Shown here: positions 32,059 through 40,385 of the stretch, piece by piece
Position numbering within the stretch: the first letter of the stretch is position 1
Layout: each line of letters opens with the position of its first letter
Assembly: GCA_021155985.1 (NCBI GenBank)
Contig: JAJNBA010000023.1
Location: forward strand, 1-58,839
DNA length: 58,839 nt
Reading direction: 5' to 3'
Source: Actinomycetes bacterium
Lineage (GTDB): Bacteria > Actinomycetota > UBA4738 > HRBIN12
The notes under the pieces: model-generated
Database searches by the model: none
Told to the model about the DNA's origin: nothing
The model's input: the letters and a program-made list of their open reading frames with translations, nothing else
Translations under genes and position numbers: made by a program

Positions 32059-34419
32059 ATGCGCCGAAGGAAAGTAGCTTCAACGGGCTCGGGCACGCAG
32101 TTCGGCGATCGATGGTCCTTCGGGCCGCGTCGTTCCCACGGAGTCCGGGGCCGTCGCACTTCAGTTCTTGCCGCGGCAGTCTCGTTGTTCATGGTGCTCG
32201 GGATGACCGGCGCCTTCGCCGATCAGATCGTTGCAGACGCTGACGCCCTCATCCTCGACTCGCCGCATGGGAACAGCCAGACAGCGTCGCAAGCGGTCGG
32301 AACCACGCACGCATACGATTTCAGCGCGGCCATCAGGGAAACCGGCAACGCCGGAGACAACGTGTTTCCGGGCACCGTAGCCGTGTCCATCGCCAAGTCG
32401 GGGGACTGGGTGGGCTCAGGAGGTACCCCCGGACCCTGGATCTTCACTGGGTACGAATCGGGTCAGGCTGGGACCATCGATATCACCGTTCCGTCCGATG
32501 CGTGTGACGTCACGAAGACGATGTCCGTAACCCTCACAGCGGGCACGTCGAGCAACGGCAAGAGCTTGAGCCCGAACAGCCGTGTGTTGACCTACGTGAT
32601 CACCGGAACCGGGACGTGTGCGCCGAGCGATTCGACGGCGCCCGTCATCAGCTACGTGCTCACTCCGGCCGCCCCAGACGGCGACAACGGCTGGTACAGG
32701 AGCGATGTTTCGCTGACGTGGACCGTGACCGAGAACGAGTCGCCGGCTTCGCTGGTCAAGACCGGATGCGTGAACCAGTCGATCATGCGTGATCAAGACT
32801 CCACGACCTATCCCTGCGCAGCAACGAGCGATGGCGGTAGTGCGGGTCCGGTGAGTGTGTCCGTCAAGCGGGACGCGACCGCTCCGACGATCAACGCGAG
32901 CCTGTCCCCGCCAGCCGACGCTGGGACTGGCTGGTACAACATCGCGACGGGCTACCCCACGGCCTCTTTCACATGCAGCGATGACACATCGGGGATCCCC
33001 ACGGGGACATGCCCCGGAGCCCACACGTTCAACTCAGACGAAGCGAACCAGTCCTTCAGCGCGAACGTCGCCGATGCCGCCGGAAACACGGCCAGTGCGG
33101 GCGTCTCAGACATGGATGTTGACCTGACGGCGCCGGAGATCTCGTTCGTCGGAGCAGCCCCTGCCCCCAATGGGGCGGGGTGGAACAACACCGACGTGGT
33201 TCTCACGTGGGCATGCGCCGACACCACGTCCGGTGTCGTGGACGCGACCGTCCAGGAAACGATCGATACGGATGGATCGAGTCAGACCGCGACCGGCACC
33301 TGTCACGACCACGCAGGGAACAGCAACTCACTGGAGTCGGGCGACGTCGACCGCGACACGGTTGACCCCACCATCATCGCCGGCCTGGCACCGTCCGACC
33401 CGGCGGCAACGGGTTGGTACAACGCCGCGACGGGTGCTCCGACGGTCTCGTTCTCCTGCGACGACGATCGATCGGGCATCCCCGCCGGCACCTGCCCGGC
33501 CTCCCACACCTTCGGGAACGGAGAGAACCAATCCTTCAGCGCGAGCGTGTCCGATGCTGCCGGGAATGAGTCCGACAGTGCCGGAGTCTCGAACGTCGAC
33601 GTTGACCTGACGGCGCCGGGGATCACGTTCAGCGGTGCATCTCCCGCCCCCAACGGGGCCGGCTGGAACAACAGCGACGTCACCCTCACCTGGGCATGCA
33701 CGGACGGGACGTCGGGTCCTGTTCAAGCCACCGTGACCCAGACCATCAGCACGGACGGCACCGATCAGTCCGCGACCGGGACCTGCTTCGACAACGCTGG
33801 GAACAGCGCGTCGCTGGTGTCGGGTGACGTCGATCTGGACAAGACGGCGCCGACACTGAGTTGGAGCGGCGGACCCGCAGGTGGTGCGACCTACGTCTTC
33901 GGCTCGGTTCCGACCGCCCCCACCTGTGAGGCTCACGATGGTCTCTCTGGACCGAAGGATTGCGCGGTCAGTGGGTACTCGGCCGCTGTCGGCTCGCACA
34001 CGATGACGGCGACGGCACATGACCACGCGGGCAACACGCACACCGAGTCCCGGTCCTACACCGTGGATGCCTGGACCCTGAGGGGGTTCTATCAGCCGGT
34101 CGACATGAACGGCGTCTACAACGTCGTGAAGGGTGGGAGCACGGTCCCGCTCAAGTTCGAAGTCTTCGCGGGCCTCAGCGAACTGACGAACACGAGTGCG
34201 ATCGATTCGCTCGGCACGATGAAGGTCTCATGCGTTGGCGGCCTCGAGGAGGACGCCATCGAGACGGTCGCCACGGGAGGCACGAGCCTGAGATACGACG
34301 GTACCGGGGGTCAGTTCATCTACAACTGGCAGACGCCGAAGCCGACTGGGGTCTGCTATCGAGTCACGATGACGACCGACGACGCTTCGACCTTGGTCGC
34401 GTTCTTCAAGACCAGGTGA
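32059..34419 (+). CDS. Large secreted repeat protein with C-terminal PxKF domain
   Basis: The 786-residue protein has an Arg-rich N terminus and a signal peptide (SVLAAAVSLFMVLGMTGAFA). After an N-terminal domain it carries an A-B-A-B tandem: A units (FTCSDDTSGIPTGTC near residues 273-353; FSCDDDRSGIPAGTC near 434-514) alternate with B units (DLTAPEISFVGAAPAPNGAG near 354-433; DLTAPGITFSGASPAPNGAG near 515-594). The DNA period is 483 bp, and 19 bp at 33118 recur exactly at 33601. The repeats resemble Ig-like folds of surface proteins. The C terminus contains GFYQPVDMNGVYNVVKGG and TVPLKFEVFAG, the PxKF domain. No sortase motif or C-terminal anchor is seen, so it is probably released or bound to the surface. 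Codon use is slightly less GC-rich than average. Confidence 0.8.
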   Translation: MRRRKVASTGSGTQFGDRWSFGPRRSHGVRGRRTSVLAAAVSLFMVLGMTGAFADQIVADADALILDSPHGNSQTASQAVGTTHAYDFSAAIRETGNAGDNVFPGTVAVSIAKSGDWVGSGGTPGPWIFTGYESGQAGTIDITVPSDACDVTKTMSVTLTAGTSSNGKSLSPNSRVLTYVITGTGTCAPSDSTAPVISYVLTPAAPDGDNGWYRSDVSLTWTVTENESPASLVKTGCVNQSIMRDQDSTTYPCAATSDGGSAGPVSVSVKRDATAPTINASLSPPADAGTGWYNIATGYPTASFTCSDDTSGIPTGTCPGAHTFNSDEANQSFSANVADAAGNTASAGVSDMDVDLTAPEISFVGAAPAPNGAGWNNTDVVLTWACADTTSGVVDATVQETIDTDGSSQTATGTCHDHAGNSNSLESGDVDRDTVDPTIIAGLAPSDPAATGWYNAATGAPTVSFSCDDDRSGIPAGTCPASHTFGNGENQSFSASVSDAAGNESDSAGVSNVDVDLTAPGITFSGASPAPNGAGWNNSDVTLTWACTDGTSGPVQATVTQTISTDGTDQSATGTCFDNAGNSASLVSGDVDLDKTAPTLSWSGGPAGGATYVFGSVPTAPTCEAHDGLSGPKDCAVSGYSAAVGSHTMTATAHDHAGNTHTESRSYTVDAWTLRGFYQPVDMNGVYNVVKGGSTVPLKFEVFAGLSELTNTSAIDSLGTMKVSCVGGLEEDAIETVATGGTSLRYDGTGGQFIYNWQTPKPTGVCYRVTMTTDDASTLVAFFKTR

Positions 34420-34470
34420 CCCCCGGGTTGGACAAGGAGAGCGGGCAGCGACCTGATCTCCCGAAGCGAG

Positions 34471-34496
34471 GAAGGGACCCCCGCGGGGGTCCCTTC
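34471..34496 (+). terminator. Intrinsic terminator after the secreted repeat protein
   Basis: GAAGGGACCCCC at 34471-34482 and its exact complement at 34485-34496 form a 12-bp inverted repeat with almost no loop, followed by GGTTT. It lies 51 bp after the stop codon of the repeat protein and 95 bp before the next gene. The T-run is short but the stem is very strong. A second smaller hairpin (GCTTG/CAAGC) follows at about 34508-34522. Confidence 0.75.
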
Positions 34497-34591
34497 GGTT
34501 TCCGAGAGCTTGCGCCGCAAGCGTTCCCTCGCGTCTCCGGAAGCCCGGGGCTATCCAGCTGTTGGGGGCTGGGGTACCATCGATGCACAGA

Positions 34592-34792
34592 ATGGTGATG
34601 CCAGAACCCTTCACCGAGGCTCGGCTGCTGACCGCGAACGAGGTCGCGGATCTGATGCGTGTGTCCAGGATGACCGTCTACCGACTGATCAAGACCGGCG
34701 AGATGCCCTCGCTCCGCGTGGGGAGGGGCTACCGCTTCCGCGAGGAAGACGTCCACGACTACCTGAGGGGGCGCTACACCGAGGCCGGCTGA
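34592..34792 (+). CDS. Excisionase-type HTH protein (Rv0500A-like)
   Basis: The protein of 66-76 residues is a MerR/excisionase-like winged helix: LLTANEVADLMRVSRMTVYR and LIKTGEMPSLRVGRGYRFRE with EDVHDYL. It closely follows the pattern of the small HTH protein Rv0500A, which in mycobacteria is encoded next to the bTHXc-like peptide gene, as it is here (1.2 kb downstream). The function is unknown. Several starts are possible (34562, 34583, 34592); 34592 is chosen because TACCAT at 34575-34580 looks like a -10 element and would place the RNA start just before it. Confidence 0.8.
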   Translation: MVMPEPFTEARLLTANEVADLMRVSRMTVYRLIKTGEMPSLRVGRGYRFREEDVHDYLRGRYTEAG

Positions 34793-34857
34793 CGCCGGCA
34801 CCGTGCAGGGCTCCGACACGCTCGAGGCCGAACCTCCGCGAAGGGGCGGAGGGCGCG

Positions 34858-35748
34858 ATGAACGAGCACGACCGGCTCGTCGACCGGGCCGCGCGAGAGG
34901 CGCGGGCCGTGCTGTTCGTGGGCGGTCTCGACTCCGGGAAGAGCTCGATGGCGCGCGCCACCGCCGCGTACGCGCTCACGCTCGGTCGCTCCGTCGCCTA
35001 CCTCGACGCCGACGTCTCCCAGAAGACGGTGGGCCCGCCCGGCACGGTCGGGCTGAAGCACATCCGAGAGCCCGACGATCTCACGCACGATCGCATGGCC
35101 CAAGCCGACGCGATCGGGTTCGTGGGATCGACCTCGCCGCAGGACCATCTGCTGCCGCTCGTGGGCGCGCTCTCGCGCCTCCGCGAGCAGGCGCACGACG
35201 AAGGCGCGGAGCTCGTCGTCGTCGACACGGGCGGGGAGGTTTCGGGCATCCGGGGACAGCTGGTGAAGTACTACAAGGTGGACACGCTCGAGCCCGATCT
35301 GGTGGTCGCGCTGCAGCGAGGGGAGGAGCTCGAGCCGATCGTGGGCGTGGTGGAGCGCTTCTTCGGGGTCGAGGTCGTCCGCCTGGGGATCCATCCCGCG
35401 GTGGTCCCCACAACGGTGGACGAGCGGATGGCGAAGCGCGAGGAGTCGATGCGCCGCTACTTCACGCAGCCACTCCAGCGGTTCCGCGTCCGCCCGACGG
35501 TGTTCATGCCGAGCCTGCCGCCGCTGTTCGACCTCTCGCAACTCGACCGGCTGCTGGTGGGTCTGTCGGACGGCGAGGGGGGATTCACGGGCGTCGGCTA
35601 CCTCGAGCCCGTCTCGGGCAACGGCGGGCTCCGGCTGATCTCACCCGTGGCAGAGGCGCCCAAAGCGCTTAGACTGGGCTCCGTTCGTCTGGAGGAGAGC
35701 TTCCGAGCGAAGCGGATCGACCTCCGGAACCTCTTCGGAACCGAATGA
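34858..35748 (+). CDS. Clp1/Grc3-like P-loop protein (predicted polynucleotide 5'-kinase)
   Basis: The 296-residue protein has a Walker A motif in VLFVGGLDSGKSSMARATAA near residue 20 and the following YLDADVSQKTVGPPGTVGLK, where the D-x-D and Q resemble the D-x-x-x-Q of Clp1/Grc3 family RNA kinases. VVVDTGGEVSGIRG near 120 is the next conserved nucleotide-binding strand, and the C-terminal half is the typical beta-rich extension. Clp1 family members in eukaryotes and archaea phosphorylate RNA 5' ends. Bacterial homologues are sparse and uncharacterised as far as I know. The start ATG follows GGCGGAGGGCGCG. It lies between an HTH gene and the ribosomal bTHXc-like peptide gene, a setting that hints at RNA or translation. 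Confidence 0.7.
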   Translation: MNEHDRLVDRAAREARAVLFVGGLDSGKSSMARATAAYALTLGRSVAYLDADVSQKTVGPPGTVGLKHIREPDDLTHDRMAQADAIGFVGSTSPQDHLLPLVGALSRLREQAHDEGAELVVVDTGGEVSGIRGQLVKYYKVDTLEPDLVVALQRGEELEPIVGVVERFFGVEVVRLGIHPAVVPTTVDERMAKREESMRRYFTQPLQRFRVRPTVFMPSLPPLFDLSQLDRLLVGLSDGEGGFTGVGYLEPVSGNGGLRLISPVAEAPKALRLGSVRLEESFRAKRIDLRNLFGTE

Positions 35749-35761
35749 AAGGCGTGGTTCG

Positions 35762-36580
35762 TTGCCGTCCCTCGTGAAGAAGCGCCGGAAGAAGATGCGC
35801 AAGAAGAAGCACAAGAAGCTGCTCAAGCGCACCCGGCACCAGCGTCGAACGGTCGTCGTCCTCTCCATGTTGTGCTCGATCCTCGCGTCGTGCGACGGCG
35901 ACGCGCCCCTCGGTTCCACGGCCGCGTCGGAGGAGATCACGTTCTCGGCGTCGGACGGTGTCACGCTCTCCGGAAGACTCTTCGGTCCCGGCGAGGGCTC
36001 TGCCGGTGTCGTGCTCGCGCACATGTTCCCCTCGGACCAGAGCGCATGGTTCGCGTTCGCGGAGCGGCTGGGGCAACAGGGGTATCGCGTCCTGACGTTC
36101 AACTTCCGTGGCTATTGCCCGGGCGGAGCCGCCGGGTGCTCGCAGGGGGAGAAGACGATCTCCGCCATCTGGCAGGACGTCGAGGGCGCCATCGCCGCGC
36201 TCCGCGAAGAGGGCGTGAGCCGGATCGGGCTCGTCGGGGCGAGCATGGGTGGGACGGCCTCGTTGGTCGCAGCCTCCAAGGAGGGGCAAGAGATCGACGC
36301 GCTCGTCACGCTCTCTGCACCGATCGGCTTCGAAGGGCTGGAGGCGAGCCGCGAGGTCCTCGCGCAGGTGACGGCGGCGAAGCTCTTCCTCGCGGGTCAC
36401 GAGGACACGACCGCGACCGAGGCCGTGGACACATTGTACGCCGAGACCCTGCAGCCCAAGCGCCCGATGATCCTCACGACAGGGGACCACGGGACGGACA
36501 TCCTGACCGGCAACCAGGCGGGGATCGCGAGCACGGAGATCATCAAGTGGCTCGAGCGTTACCTGCCGGTGGACGCATGA
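35762..36580 (+). CDS. bTHXc/AURKAIP1-like peptide fused in frame to a lipoprotein alpha/beta hydrolase
   Basis: The first 29 residues (MPSLVKKRRKKMRKKKHKKL then LKRTRHQRR) are the whole of a bTHXc/AURKAIP1-like peptide, a tiny ribosomal protein that in mycobacteria is a free-standing protein of about 33 residues. No stop follows. The frame runs on into TVVVLSMLCSILASC, a hydrophobic stretch with an L-A-S-C lipobox at residues 41-44, and then a full alpha/beta hydrolase: GVVLAHMFPSDQSAWFAFAE, FRGYCPGG, the nucleophile elbow VGASMGGTAS near 162, and a late Asp and His (LAGHEDTTA, GDHGTD). Start is TTG at 35762. Either one fusion protein, two nested products (an ATG at 35795 could start the lipoprotein), or loss of a stop codon explains it. 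Confidence 0.8.
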   Translation: MPSLVKKRRKKMRKKKHKKLLKRTRHQRRTVVVLSMLCSILASCDGDAPLGSTAASEEITFSASDGVTLSGRLFGPGEGSAGVVLAHMFPSDQSAWFAFAERLGQQGYRVLTFNFRGYCPGGAAGCSQGEKTISAIWQDVEGAIAALREEGVSRIGLVGASMGGTASLVAASKEGQEIDALVTLSAPIGFEGLEASREVLAQVTAAKLFLAGHEDTTATEAVDTLYAETLQPKRPMILTTGDHGTDILTGNQAGIASTEIIKWLERYLPVDA

Positions 36581-37371
36581 GTCGCCCGATCGTCTTCCTG
36601 ACCGACTACGGCCGGAGCGACGCGTTCGTGGGCATCTGTCACGGCGTCATGGCGCGGATCGCGCCGGATGCCCGTGTCATCGACCTCTCGCATGCCGTTC
36701 CGCGGCAGAACGTGCTCCGCGGAGCCGTCGAGCTCTCTCGCGCCGTCCCGTACATGCCGACGGATGCCGTCTACGTCGCGGTCGTCGATCCCGGGGTCGG
36801 ATCGAACAGGCGGGCGGTGGCGGTCGCGGCGGGCTCGACACTCCTGGTCGGACCCGACAACGGCGTGCTGTCGCTCGCGTGGGATGCGCTCGAGGGAGTC
36901 ACGGAGGCCGTCGAGATCCAGAATCCGGACGTCCTGCTCGCGCCGGTCTCGCGCACGTTCCACGGCAGGGACGTCTTCGCACCGGCGGCCGCGCATCTCG
37001 CCGCAGGGACACCGCTCGGCGACCTCGGGACGGCCCTGGATGCTGCTTCGCTCGAGCGGCTCGACGTTCCCGGCCCGATGGTGGCCGCCGGCGCCGTGGG
37101 CGCGCGCGTGACCGCGACCGACGGGTTCGGGAACGTGCAGCTGAACGCGACCGAGCTCGACCTCGATGCCGCCGGGGTCGCCGAGGGCCGCGTCCTCGTC
37201 GTGAACGGCCGGCGACTGCCTCGCGCCGGTACGTTCGCCGAGCTCCCGGAGCGCGAGCCGGGGCTGATCATCGATTCCGACGGCCACCTGGCGATCGTGG
37301 TCAACCGAGGGAACGCGGCGCTCATGCTCGGCCTGGCCGCCGGCGATGTCGTGGTCGTGGAGGGTTCCTAG
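36577..37371 (+). CDS. SAM hydrolase / SAM hydroxide adenosyltransferase (DUF62 family)
   Basis: The 264-residue protein belongs to the family that splits S-adenosylmethionine into adenosine and methionine using an activated water. The N-terminal FLTDYGRSDAFVGICHGVM contains the conserved Asp and Tyr, VYVAVVDPGVGSNRRAVAVA near residue 67 contains D-P-G-V-G-S, LLVGPDNGVLSLA and RTFHGRDVFAPAAAHLAAG near 128 contain the R-D-x-F-x-P-x-A-A-x-L motif, and the C-terminal domain has TDGFGNVQLN. The ATG overlaps the hydrolase stop by 4 nt. Its TAG stop shares CTAG with the convergent SAM-dependent methyltransferase gene. Confidence 0.9.
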   Translation: MSRPIVFLTDYGRSDAFVGICHGVMARIAPDARVIDLSHAVPRQNVLRGAVELSRAVPYMPTDAVYVAVVDPGVGSNRRAVAVAAGSTLLVGPDNGVLSLAWDALEGVTEAVEIQNPDVLLAPVSRTFHGRDVFAPAAAHLAAGTPLGDLGTALDAASLERLDVPGPMVAAGAVGARVTATDGFGNVQLNATELDLDAAGVAEGRVLVVNGRRLPRAGTFAELPEREPGLIIDSDGHLAIVVNRGNAALMLGLAAGDVVVVEGS

Positions 37372-38465
37372 GACGACGCCCGGAGCAGGTACAACCGGAA
37401 CGTGTCGTGCGCGACCGGGAGCACCTCGAAGCCTGCGAAGCCGGCCTCGGACGCATATCGCTCGAGCGTGTCGGGGCGCATCGCCGTCCCCGTGCCCGCC
37501 GAGGGCTGCTCGAACATCCCGGACGGAAGGCAATCGAACACGCTCCAGCCGTAGAAGTAGGCCTCGAGCTCATCGGGCTCACCCGAGAACGTCTCCTTCG
37601 TCCGTTCGTCCACCACGAGCATCGTGCCCTCGTCGTCGAGCGCGGCACGGACCGCGCGCAGCACCTCGACCGGCCTGGCCATGTCGTGGATGCATTCGAA
37701 CGCCGTCGCGAAGGCCACCGGCTCGTCGGTGGTGAGTGCGCCCGCGTCCTCCTGGTGGAAGCGGACGCGGTCCGAGACTCCCGCGGCCTCCGCGTTGCGG
37801 CGGGCCAGCTCCACCGAGGTCCGGTCGGGGTCGAACCCGTCGACGGTGACGGTCGGGTACGCCGTCGCCATCGCGATCGAAGACCATCCCGTCCCGCATC
37901 CCACGTCGAGGATCCGCGCCGGCGGGCTCGACGAGAGTCGCGTGTGCACCTCGGGGATCGCGGGGAGCCATTCGTTCGGCAACGTCGTCAGCAACGTGGG
38001 CCGGTTCGCGCCCCCTTGTCCTTCCACGCCATCCACCCCGTACGCGTCATAGGCCACGCCGCCCCCGGTCCGGAACGCCTCCACCACCTCGTCGAAGGCG
38101 CCGCGCAGCGACATGAGCTGGGTCACGCTCGCCCCCATGAACGAGAGCGAGTCGCCGTCCAGGAGCACCTCGGCGTGGCCGGCGGGCAACCGGAACCGGT
38201 TCGCACCGTCATCTCGGATCTCGGCCGTGAGGATCCCGGCCGTCGCCTGCTGCTCGAGCCACTCGCGTGCGTACCGTTCGGCGATGTCCGCACGCTGGCC
38301 GAGCTCCTGCGGGGTCATGGGCCCAGCCTCGGCGAGTGCGCGGTAGAGGCCGAGCCTCGCGCCCAGATGGATCGAGAGGATGTCGAAGTACCCCAGCACG
38401 GATCGGAACAGCTTCTCTGCGAACGCGTCTCGCTCCACTTCCGGTGCCGTCTCGTCCGTGGGCAT
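37368..38465 (-). CDS. Class I SAM-dependent methyltransferase with N-terminal winged helix
   Basis: The 365-residue protein starts with a winged-helix-like dimerisation domain (LGLYRALAEAGPMTPQELGQ, REWLEQQATAGIL) and continues with a Rossmann methyltransferase domain: ARILDVGCGTGWSSIAMA near residue 185 (motif I), VDGFDPDRTSVELAR (motif II) and FATAFECIHDMARPVEVLRA with LDDEGTMLVVDE. This layout is common for small-molecule O- or C-methyltransferases. Substrate unknown. TACCCT ends 8 nt before the ATG, so the RNA is probably leaderless. Confidence 0.88.
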   Translation of the reverse strand: MPTDETAPEVERDAFAEKLFRSVLGYFDILSIHLGARLGLYRALAEAGPMTPQELGQRADIAERYAREWLEQQATAGILTAEIRDDGANRFRLPAGHAEVLLDGDSLSFMGASVTQLMSLRGAFDEVVEAFRTGGGVAYDAYGVDGVEGQGGANRPTLLTTLPNEWLPAIPEVHTRLSSSPPARILDVGCGTGWSSIAMATAYPTVTVDGFDPDRTSVELARRNAEAAGVSDRVRFHQEDAGALTTDEPVAFATAFECIHDMARPVEVLRAVRAALDDEGTMLVVDERTKETFSGEPDELEAYFYGWSVFDCLPSGMFEQPSAGTGTAMRPDTLERYASEAGFAGFEVLPVAHDTFRLYLLRASS

Positions 38466-38483
38466 GGATGACGAGGGTATCGA

Positions 38484-38633
38484 CTATCCAGGCGGCGGGC
38501 TCGGGAGCTGTCCCGGGCTGGTCGGCCCCGGGAGCGGACCGTGGTCCTGGCCGGCGAGCTGCAGCTGCCAGATCCCTGCGGCGAACAAGAGCGCGAGCAG
38601 AACGATCAGGACGATCAGTGTCGGACGTCGCAC
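38484..38633 (-). CDS. Small single-span membrane protein (49 aa)
   Basis: A 49-residue frame on the minus strand starts at a GTG and gives MRRPTLIVLIVLLALLFAAG followed by IWQLQLAGQDHGPLPGPTSP and a Pro/Gly/Ser tail ending in PSPPPG. Two arginines, an 18-residue hydrophobic helix and a proline-rich tail are typical of a small membrane protein with its tail outside, or an uncleaved signal anchor. The frame sits in the 185-bp gap between the isomerase and methyltransferase genes, both on the same strand, 17 bp after the former's stop. No family is recognised. Confidence 0.55.
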   Translation of the reverse strand: MRRPTLIVLIVLLALLFAAGIWQLQLAGQDHGPLPGPTSPGQLPSPPPG

Positions 38634-38650
38634 GTGGCGAGGCTAGCCGC

Positions 38651-39454
38651 TCACCGAGCGGCGCGTCTGGCCGACTCGAGTGCCCGCTCCGTTCGCTCGC
38701 GCATGTCCACCATCACGGCTGCGAGCCGCTCGTCGTGGCCGAGCGCCGGACGCAGATCGACCTCCAGCGACACGGCGCCCTCGTAGTCGGACTCCGCGAG
38801 GTCCTCGAGGAAGCCGTCGAGGTCGAGCACACCCTGTCCAGGCGGCAGGTGGGAGTCCCATCCTTTCCCGGCATTGTCGGACAGATGGACGTGCCGGAGC
38901 CGGTCGCCGAAGAGCTGGCGAACCTCGATCAGATCGTGCCGAGCCACCGCCGCATGGGAGGTGTCCAGCGCGAGGTGGTGCATCCCCTCGAGGACGTCCA
39001 GATCCTGGTTCGAGTGGAACGTGAGGTCCCTGCCTGCGACGCGAACAGGGAACATGTTCTCGACCGCCACCGCGACGCCGGTGCGCTCCTCGACGCTCGG
39101 GAGGTCGTCGACGAGCCAACGACGGAACGGCCGTTGCCATCGATAGGGCGGGTGCACCACGACCACGGGGATGCCGGCGTCCGCTGCGGCCTCGACGGAG
39201 CGGTCGATCTTCTCGATCGGGTCCGTCCCCCAGACCTTCCGCGTGAGTAGCAAGCACGGAGCGTGCAGCGCCCCCACTGAGAGTTCGAACTCGTCAGCCA
39301 GGGCCCGGATGAGCGCCGGATCCTGGCTCTCCGCGTCCTTCGTGACCATCACCTCGACGCCGCGGTACCCGCACTCTGCCGCGAGTCGGAAGGTCCACGA
39401 CAGCGGTCGAGCGAAGAATGCGGCCGACGAGAACAACACGGGCGGGGAAGCCAT
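38651..39454 (-). CDS. Sugar phosphate isomerase/epimerase family TIM-barrel protein
   Basis: The 267-residue protein is an AP-endonuclease-2-type (xylose isomerase-like) TIM barrel. It has FRLAAECGYRGVEVMVTKD near the N terminus, VVVVHPPYRWQRPFRRWLVD near residue 95, VAVAVENMFPV, HHLALDTSHAAVARHDLIEV near 160 and LRHVHLSDNAGKGWDSHLPP near 180 with metal-binding Glu, Asp and His residues. The family includes sugar isomerases, epimerases and endonuclease IV; the substrate is unknown. A TAGCAT hexamer ends 7 nt before the ATG, again suggesting a leaderless message. It is divergent from the membrane protein gene at 39508. Confidence 0.85.
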   Translation of the reverse strand: MASPPVLFSSAAFFARPLSWTFRLAAECGYRGVEVMVTKDAESQDPALIRALADEFELSVGALHAPCLLLTRKVWGTDPIEKIDRSVEAAADAGIPVVVVHPPYRWQRPFRRWLVDDLPSVEERTGVAVAVENMFPVRVAGRDLTFHSNQDLDVLEGMHHLALDTSHAAVARHDLIEVRQLFGDRLRHVHLSDNAGKGWDSHLPPGQGVLDLDGFLEDLAESDYEGAVSLEVDLRPALGHDERLAAVMVDMRERTERALESARRAAR

Positions 39455-39507
39455 GGCTCCGATGCTACCGGCTGCTCCCGGACCGGCCATGCGTATCCTG
39501 TGGGCAC

Positions 39508-40212
39508 ATGTGGGTGTTCCCGCTCGCCGCCGCGGTCGTGGCGTTCGCGTTCGCGGCGGTGCTCGCCCGTCGGTTCGCCCGCACCCGGCGGCTCCATCTC
39601 GCGATGTGGTGTGCTGCCCTCGTGATGTACGGCCTGGCCTCCCTCGCGGTGGCGGGGGGCGCCGTTTCGGGGTGGAGCCGCACCCTCTTCGAGGTGTACT
39701 GGATCCTCGGCGCGGTGCTGAACGTCCCCCTGCTCGCCGCCGGTGAGGTCCATCTGCTACGGCGAGGCCCGGTCCTGGACGTGGCGGTGTGGGTGATCCT
39801 GGCGTTCGTGTTCGCCTACACCGTCGCGGTGACCCGGGGCGCCGCGATCGATCCCTCGGCGCTGGCGGAGCGGCTCCCGTCGGGCAAGGAGGTCTTCGGT
39901 GACCGGACAGCCGCCTATCGCCTCCCACAGGTGATCTCGATCCCCTCCTACGTGATCCTCGTCGCCGGCGCGGCATGGTCGGCCTGGCGGATGCGCGGAC
40001 GTCCGGAGTTGCGGAGCCGGTTCATCGGGACGCTGCTCGTCGCGGCCGGGGCCACGATCACGGCCGCCGCGGGCTCCGCGTTCGCCGCGTTGGGCAACCT
40101 CCCGGCCTTCTCGCTCTCGTTGCTCGCCGGTGTCGCCGTGATGTTCCTCGGTTTCCGCCGGGCGAGCGAGTCACGTCCCGCATCCGAACGGCGCGATCTT
40201 CCGGCGCACTGA
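39508..40212 (+). CDS. Polytopic membrane protein of unknown function
   Basis: The 234-residue protein has about seven predicted transmembrane helices (for example VFPLAAAVVAFAFAAVLARR, LHLAMWCAALVMYGLASLAV, VLDVAVWVILAFVFAYTVAV, LPQVISIPSYVILVAGAAWS, FIGTLLVAAGATITAAAGSA, LSLLAGVAVMFLGFRR), with a soluble loop near residues 110-135. No catalytic motif is recognised. TATCCT ends 8 nt before the ATG at 39508. It is followed by 173 bp before the DUF4331 gene. Confidence 0.7.
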   Translation: MWVFPLAAAVVAFAFAAVLARRFARTRRLHLAMWCAALVMYGLASLAVAGGAVSGWSRTLFEVYWILGAVLNVPLLAAGEVHLLRRGPVLDVAVWVILAFVFAYTVAVTRGAAIDPSALAERLPSGKEVFGDRTAAYRLPQVISIPSYVILVAGAAWSAWRMRGRPELRSRFIGTLLVAAGATITAAAGSAFAALGNLPAFSLSLLAGVAVMFLGFRRASESRPASERRDLPAH

Positions 40213-40385
40213 CCCCTTCGCGGGTGATCCACCCGCGCGCGGCGCGCGAACCAGGGCCTGACCGCGCCCGTGGGGAAGGGGGCACAGGGTCCGACCGGGA
40301 GGGTCCCGGGCGACGGGCGGTGCGGACGAGTGGTGCTTCCGCTCCATCGACACGAACCAACCCATGACCTCAGGAGGGGAGAGCT
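40213..40385 (+). promoter_or_regulatory. Upstream region of the DUF4331-TPR operon
   Basis: A perfect 7-bp hairpin (GCGGGTG-ATC-CACCCGC, 40220-40236) directly follows the membrane-protein stop and may end its transcript. Then GAACC at about 40248-40252 and CGTG 16 bp downstream resemble the -35/-10 layout of ECF-sigma promoters (GGAAC, about 16 bp, CGTC-like). As an ECF sigma gene lies at the other end of this locus, this may be its target promoter; the match is short and the inference weak. Confidence 0.3.
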
